Origin: Lachnospiraceae bacterium
Lineage (GTDB): Bacteria; Bacillota; Clostridia; Lachnospirales; Lachnospiraceae
Assembly: GCA_021205045.1 (NCBI GenBank)
Contig: JAJPYH010000071.1
Coordinates: forward strand, 1 to 7,933
Length of the DNA stretch: 7,933 nucleotides
Direction: 5' to 3'
Position numbers and translations under genes: made by a program. How positions within the stretch are numbered: the stretch's first letter is position 1; the number at the start of each line of letters is the position of its first letter. The notes under the pieces were generated by a model. The model was not told the DNA's origin. It was given only the letters and a program-made list of their open reading frames with translations, and searched no databases. Shown here in pieces: positions 5,600-7,933 of this stretch.

Positions 5600-6944
5600 T
5601 CTCAGCGGGCATTTTGAATTTCTGGTGATGTATGGAAGACGGCGTGTAGGAAAAACGACTATTCTTCAGGAATTTGCCCGCGGGCGGGATGTTATTTTTT
5701 ACTCGTCACAGGAAAAAAACGACAGTCTGAATCTGCGGGATTTTTCCAGGGAGTTACAGAGGCATTTTGACGGGCAGTTTATCGCACCATTTCCTTCATG
5801 GGAGAACGCCTTTGCTTATATTACGAAGAAAGCATCTGACAGACAGGCGATTCTGATTATTGATGAATTTCCATTTATTGCGGAGGAGAATCCGTCCATA
5901 AAAAGTATCCTCCAGCATGAAATTGACCATCGTTGGAAGGAACAGAATATTATGCTGATTCTGTGTGGATCCAGTGTCAGTTTTATGATCAATGACATTA
6001 TGGGATATGAAAGCCCATTGTTTGGACGTTCCACTTGTTCCATGGAGGTTTTACCCTTTGATTATCTGGACAGTGCGGCATTCTTCCCGGAATATTCGGC
6101 GGAAAATAAGCTGATCGCTTATGGAATACTGGGAGGAATCCCACGCTATTTGAACTGTTTCTCATCCGAACGATCTGTCCGGGAAAATGTAGAGACGGCT
6201 ATTCTGAAAACCGGCTCTTTTTTAAATGATGAGCCCATGATGGCGCTGCGAATGGAATTACGGGAACCAAATGTATATAACAGCATTCTGGAGGCAATCG
6301 CGAGGGGATATAATAAAATGACGGAGATTGCGGACTGTATTCATGAAGATAAGAACAAATGCGGCAAATATATTTTAACGCTGCAAACACTTCGTCTGAT
6401 TGAAAAGCGTGTACCTTGCGGAGAACCGGAAAGCAGCCGTAAGACAATCTATGTCTTTACCGATCATTTTTATCGGTTCTGGTATCATTACATTTTTTCT
6501 AATAAAAGTTATTATGATCTTCTGGGGAAAAAAGACGCATCGGCGGAAATCATGGCCGGTATTTCTGATTTTATGGGTCTGGCCTTTGAGGATATCTGCA
6601 GACAATTCTTTATGAGGCAGGCCAGGCTTCGTAAATTGCCGTTTGTTCCGGCCTGTATCGGAAAATGGTGGGGAAATAATCCATCCATTCGTGCGCAGGA
6701 TGATATTGATTTGCTGGCACTTGATAAGAAAAAAACGGAGGGAATCTTCTGTGAGTGCAAATTCACAAATCGTCCGATGCCAATGGAAGAATATGATGAT
6801 CTGATAACAGCGTCAATGGCGTTCCCGGACAGTATGAAAAAACATTTTTGGTTTATAAGCAAGGGCGGGTTTACAGAGCCGGTACGAAGAAGAGCCATGG
6901 AAGAGGGAGCGGTTCTTCTGACACTGGAGGATCTTTTTGAATAA
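5556..6944 (+). CDS. AAA-type ATPase with C-terminal DUF234 / PD-(D/E)XK-like domain
   Basis: A 462-residue ATP-binding protein of the archaeal-ATPase/DUF234 class, whose cellular role is not established. The N-terminal ATPase has Walker A GRRRVGKT (27-34), Walker B ILIIDE (99-104, D103/E104), a sensor-like LILCGSS (134-140) and GGIPRYL (193-199), typical of this family. A winged-helix-like stretch follows (about 240-285). The DUF234 part shows YVFTDHFYRFWYHY (299-312) and GLAFEDICRQFF (341-352). IGKWWGNN, then DDIDLLAL and CECKF (368-403) put D385, E400 and K402 in a PD-(D/E)XK nuclease arrangement. ATG 5556 is chosen because GGGAGG (5545-5550) lies 5 nt upstream; 27 further upstream codons are open but hydrophobic and unlike the family. 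Relatives are complete at this length. A regulated promoter precedes it and the protease gene follows by 38 nt. The fold is secure; nuclease activity is inferred. Confidence 0.93.
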   Translation: MIGRSQELEQINQLSLSGHFEFLVMYGRRRVGKTTILQEFARGRDVIFYSSQEKNDSLNLRDFSRELQRHFDGQFIAPFPSWENAFAYITKKASDRQAILIIDEFPFIAEENPSIKSILQHEIDHRWKEQNIMLILCGSSVSFMINDIMGYESPLFGRSTCSMEVLPFDYLDSAAFFPEYSAENKLIAYGILGGIPRYLNCFSSERSVRENVETAILKTGSFLNDEPMMALRMELREPNVYNSILEAIARGYNKMTEIADCIHEDKNKCGKYILTLQTLRLIEKRVPCGEPESSRKTIYVFTDHFYRFWYHYIFSNKSYYDLLGKKDASAEIMAGISDFMGLAFEDICRQFFMRQARLRKLPFVPACIGKWWGNNPSIRAQDDIDLLALDKKKTEGIFCECKFTNRPMPMEEYDDLITASMAFPDSMKKHFWFISKGGFTEPVRRRAMEEGAVLLTLEDLFE

Positions 6945-6982
6945 ATCCGGACAATACGCAGGTTTGTTATTGTGGAAAACAC

Positions 6983-7852
6983 ATGAAAAATATAGTAAAA
7001 AAGAAAACAAATTTAATCATTGGTGTTCTGCTGGTGCTGTGCGCTGTGATCGTCATTCTCGTGTCCGCGACAGCCTTCAGCCGTCAAAACAGGGAGGACT
7101 CCGCTCAGAAAAGTTCATCACAGGAAAGCTCATCAGAGGAAGATGTTCCAGATGATTCGCAGGAAAGCCGGACCGGGGAAAGCACCGCGTCAGAAGCACA
7201 GGAGATCAGGTCCTCCCTGACCAGGAATGAGTTCCCTCAGCTGGAGGTCGGCATGGACGTCTACGAGCTGGAAAATGAGATTCTGGCAATCACCATCTAT
7301 GAAAATGTGGCTGTCACCACGGACACCTATTCCGGCAGCGGCTTTGTGTGGATGGAGGATGAGGACGGCCTCTGGATCGCCACGGCGGCCCATGTGCTGG
7401 CGGACGGTAACGGCGGCACAGTGGAGATGGTGTCCGTGTCGGAAGGCTGGACGGATGTGGAATTCTCGGAAGAGGATGTGGTGAGGGTGGATGACTATGA
7501 CCTGGCTCTGATTCACCTGTCTGCGGACACTGCGGAAACGCTGCTGTACATTCCTCTGAGCTCTTATATTGCGTCGGAAGCACAGACAGGGGATGAGGGG
7601 TGGATTGTGGATTCCATCTATGGCTCCGGAACCGGAATTGAGCAGGTAACGGTGGCCAATCCGCTGATTTATTTTGAGGATTATGGGACAGAACTGCTTT
7701 ATCTTTACGGAGAAGGCAAAGAGGGCATGAGCGGAAGCCCGGTGTACAGCGCTCAGGGGCTGTTAATGGGGATGGTCTGCGGTATGAGCGAGGACGGCAC
7801 GGAGCTGGCTGCGGTGCCGGTGCAGGTGCTGGAGGAGCAGCTTTCGGAATAG
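6983..7852 (+). CDS. Membrane-anchored trypsin-like serine protease
   Basis: A 289-residue protein with a short lysine-rich N-terminus (KNIVKKK) and one membrane segment (about residues 11-32, LIIGVLLVLCAVIVILVSATAF). These place the rest outside the cell. A Ser/Glu/Asp-rich, low-complexity linker follows (about 38-80). The chymotrypsin-fold domain (about 95-285) has all three catalytic residues in context: H137 in ATAAHVL, D173 in DYDLALI, and S250 in GMSGSPVYS. It resembles the protease domain of HtrA/DegP-like enzymes but has no PDZ domain, and it is short. The likely role is processing or quality control of surface proteins; the substrate is unknown. The start at 6983 has only a weak ribosome site (GTGGA), so translation may depend on coupling to the ATPase 38 nt upstream. 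It appears more GC-rich than the ATPase gene, so the pair may not share an origin. Confidence 0.92.
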   Translation: MKNIVKKKTNLIIGVLLVLCAVIVILVSATAFSRQNREDSAQKSSSQESSSEEDVPDDSQESRTGESTASEAQEIRSSLTRNEFPQLEVGMDVYELENEILAITIYENVAVTTDTYSGSGFVWMEDEDGLWIATAAHVLADGNGGTVEMVSVSEGWTDVEFSEEDVVRVDDYDLALIHLSADTAETLLYIPLSSYIASEAQTGDEGWIVDSIYGSGTGIEQVTVANPLIYFEDYGTELLYLYGEGKEGMSGSPVYSAQGLLMGMVCGMSEDGTELAAVPVQVLEEQLSE

Positions 7853-7885
7853 AAATATCAGCGGACATCACCATTTATAAAAAAA

Positions 7886-7897
7886 GATAAACTTATC
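7886..7897. repeat. Small palindrome GATAA-AC-TTATC
   Basis: A 5-bp inverted repeat with a 2-bp centre, just upstream of the last promoter. It could be half of an operator, but is short enough to be chance. Confidence 0.25.
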
Positions 7898-7905
7898 AGA
7901 CAAAT

Positions 7906-7933
7906 TTGACGTATTGTTCTATTTGTGATATCA
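7906..7933 (+). promoter_or_regulatory. Likely promoter of the next gene, cut by the window edge
   Basis: TTGACG (7906-7911), a 17-bp spacer, then TATCA (7929-7933) where the -10 would be; the sixth base is outside the window. The -10 lies in TGATATCA (7926-7933), a perfect palindrome. No gene start is visible here. Confidence 0.45.

Noticed and set aside
7314..7874. Minus-strand frame of 186 codons rich in proline and arginine
   Set aside because: It is a composition artefact antisense to the protease, whose catalytic triad is intact on the plus strand.

Overview
The window looks like chromosomal accessory DNA from a Gram-positive Clostridia, most likely a gut Lachnospiraceae. This rests on the strong GGAGG-type ribosome binding sites, mid-range GC, sigma-A type promoters, and the protein style of the MmcQ/YjbR, RlmI-like, MATE and GNAT proteins. 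No rRNA, tRNA, CRISPR array, insertion sequence or attachment site was found, and no convincing rho-independent terminator is visible.

Left part (1-3094, plus strand). The 3' end of an unrecognised gene is followed by two small GNAT acetyltransferases with a 30-codon mini-ORF between them. Next come an MmcQ/YjbR protein and an RlmI-type rRNA methyltransferase. The methyltransferase is interrupted by one in-frame TAA exactly before its TCSC motif; the remaining 65 codons are intact downstream. It is annotated as a pseudogene or split gene.

Middle (3095-4820). A MATE-family efflux transporter lies on the minus strand, convergent with the methyltransferase. The short convergent gap carries two imperfect 27-bp tandem repeats and small hairpins. 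Upstream of the transporter is a good promoter, then a roughly 100-nt leader with two copies of a 29-bp direct repeat. The leader also holds tiny ORFs, the last of which (19 codons) overlaps the transporter start by ATGA. This looks like a regulated leader.

Right part (4821-7933, plus strand). A third GNAT gene has a near-consensus promoter divergent from the MATE promoter. It is followed by a doubtful 85-codon ORF, then an AAA-type ATPase with a C-terminal DUF234 / PD-(D/E)XK-like domain. A second promoter, overlapped by a GTATAC inverted repeat, lies upstream of the ATPase. The last gene, 38 nt after the ATPase, is a membrane-anchored trypsin-like serine protease with an intact His-Asp-Ser triad. 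The window ends in what looks like the -35 and part of the -10 of the next promoter.

Taken together, the region is a collection of small acetyltransferases, an efflux pump and an ATPase/nuclease-like gene of unknown role. It is not one recognisable pathway. The best candidates for something undescribed are the MATE leader and the ATPase-protease pair with its operator-like palindrome.
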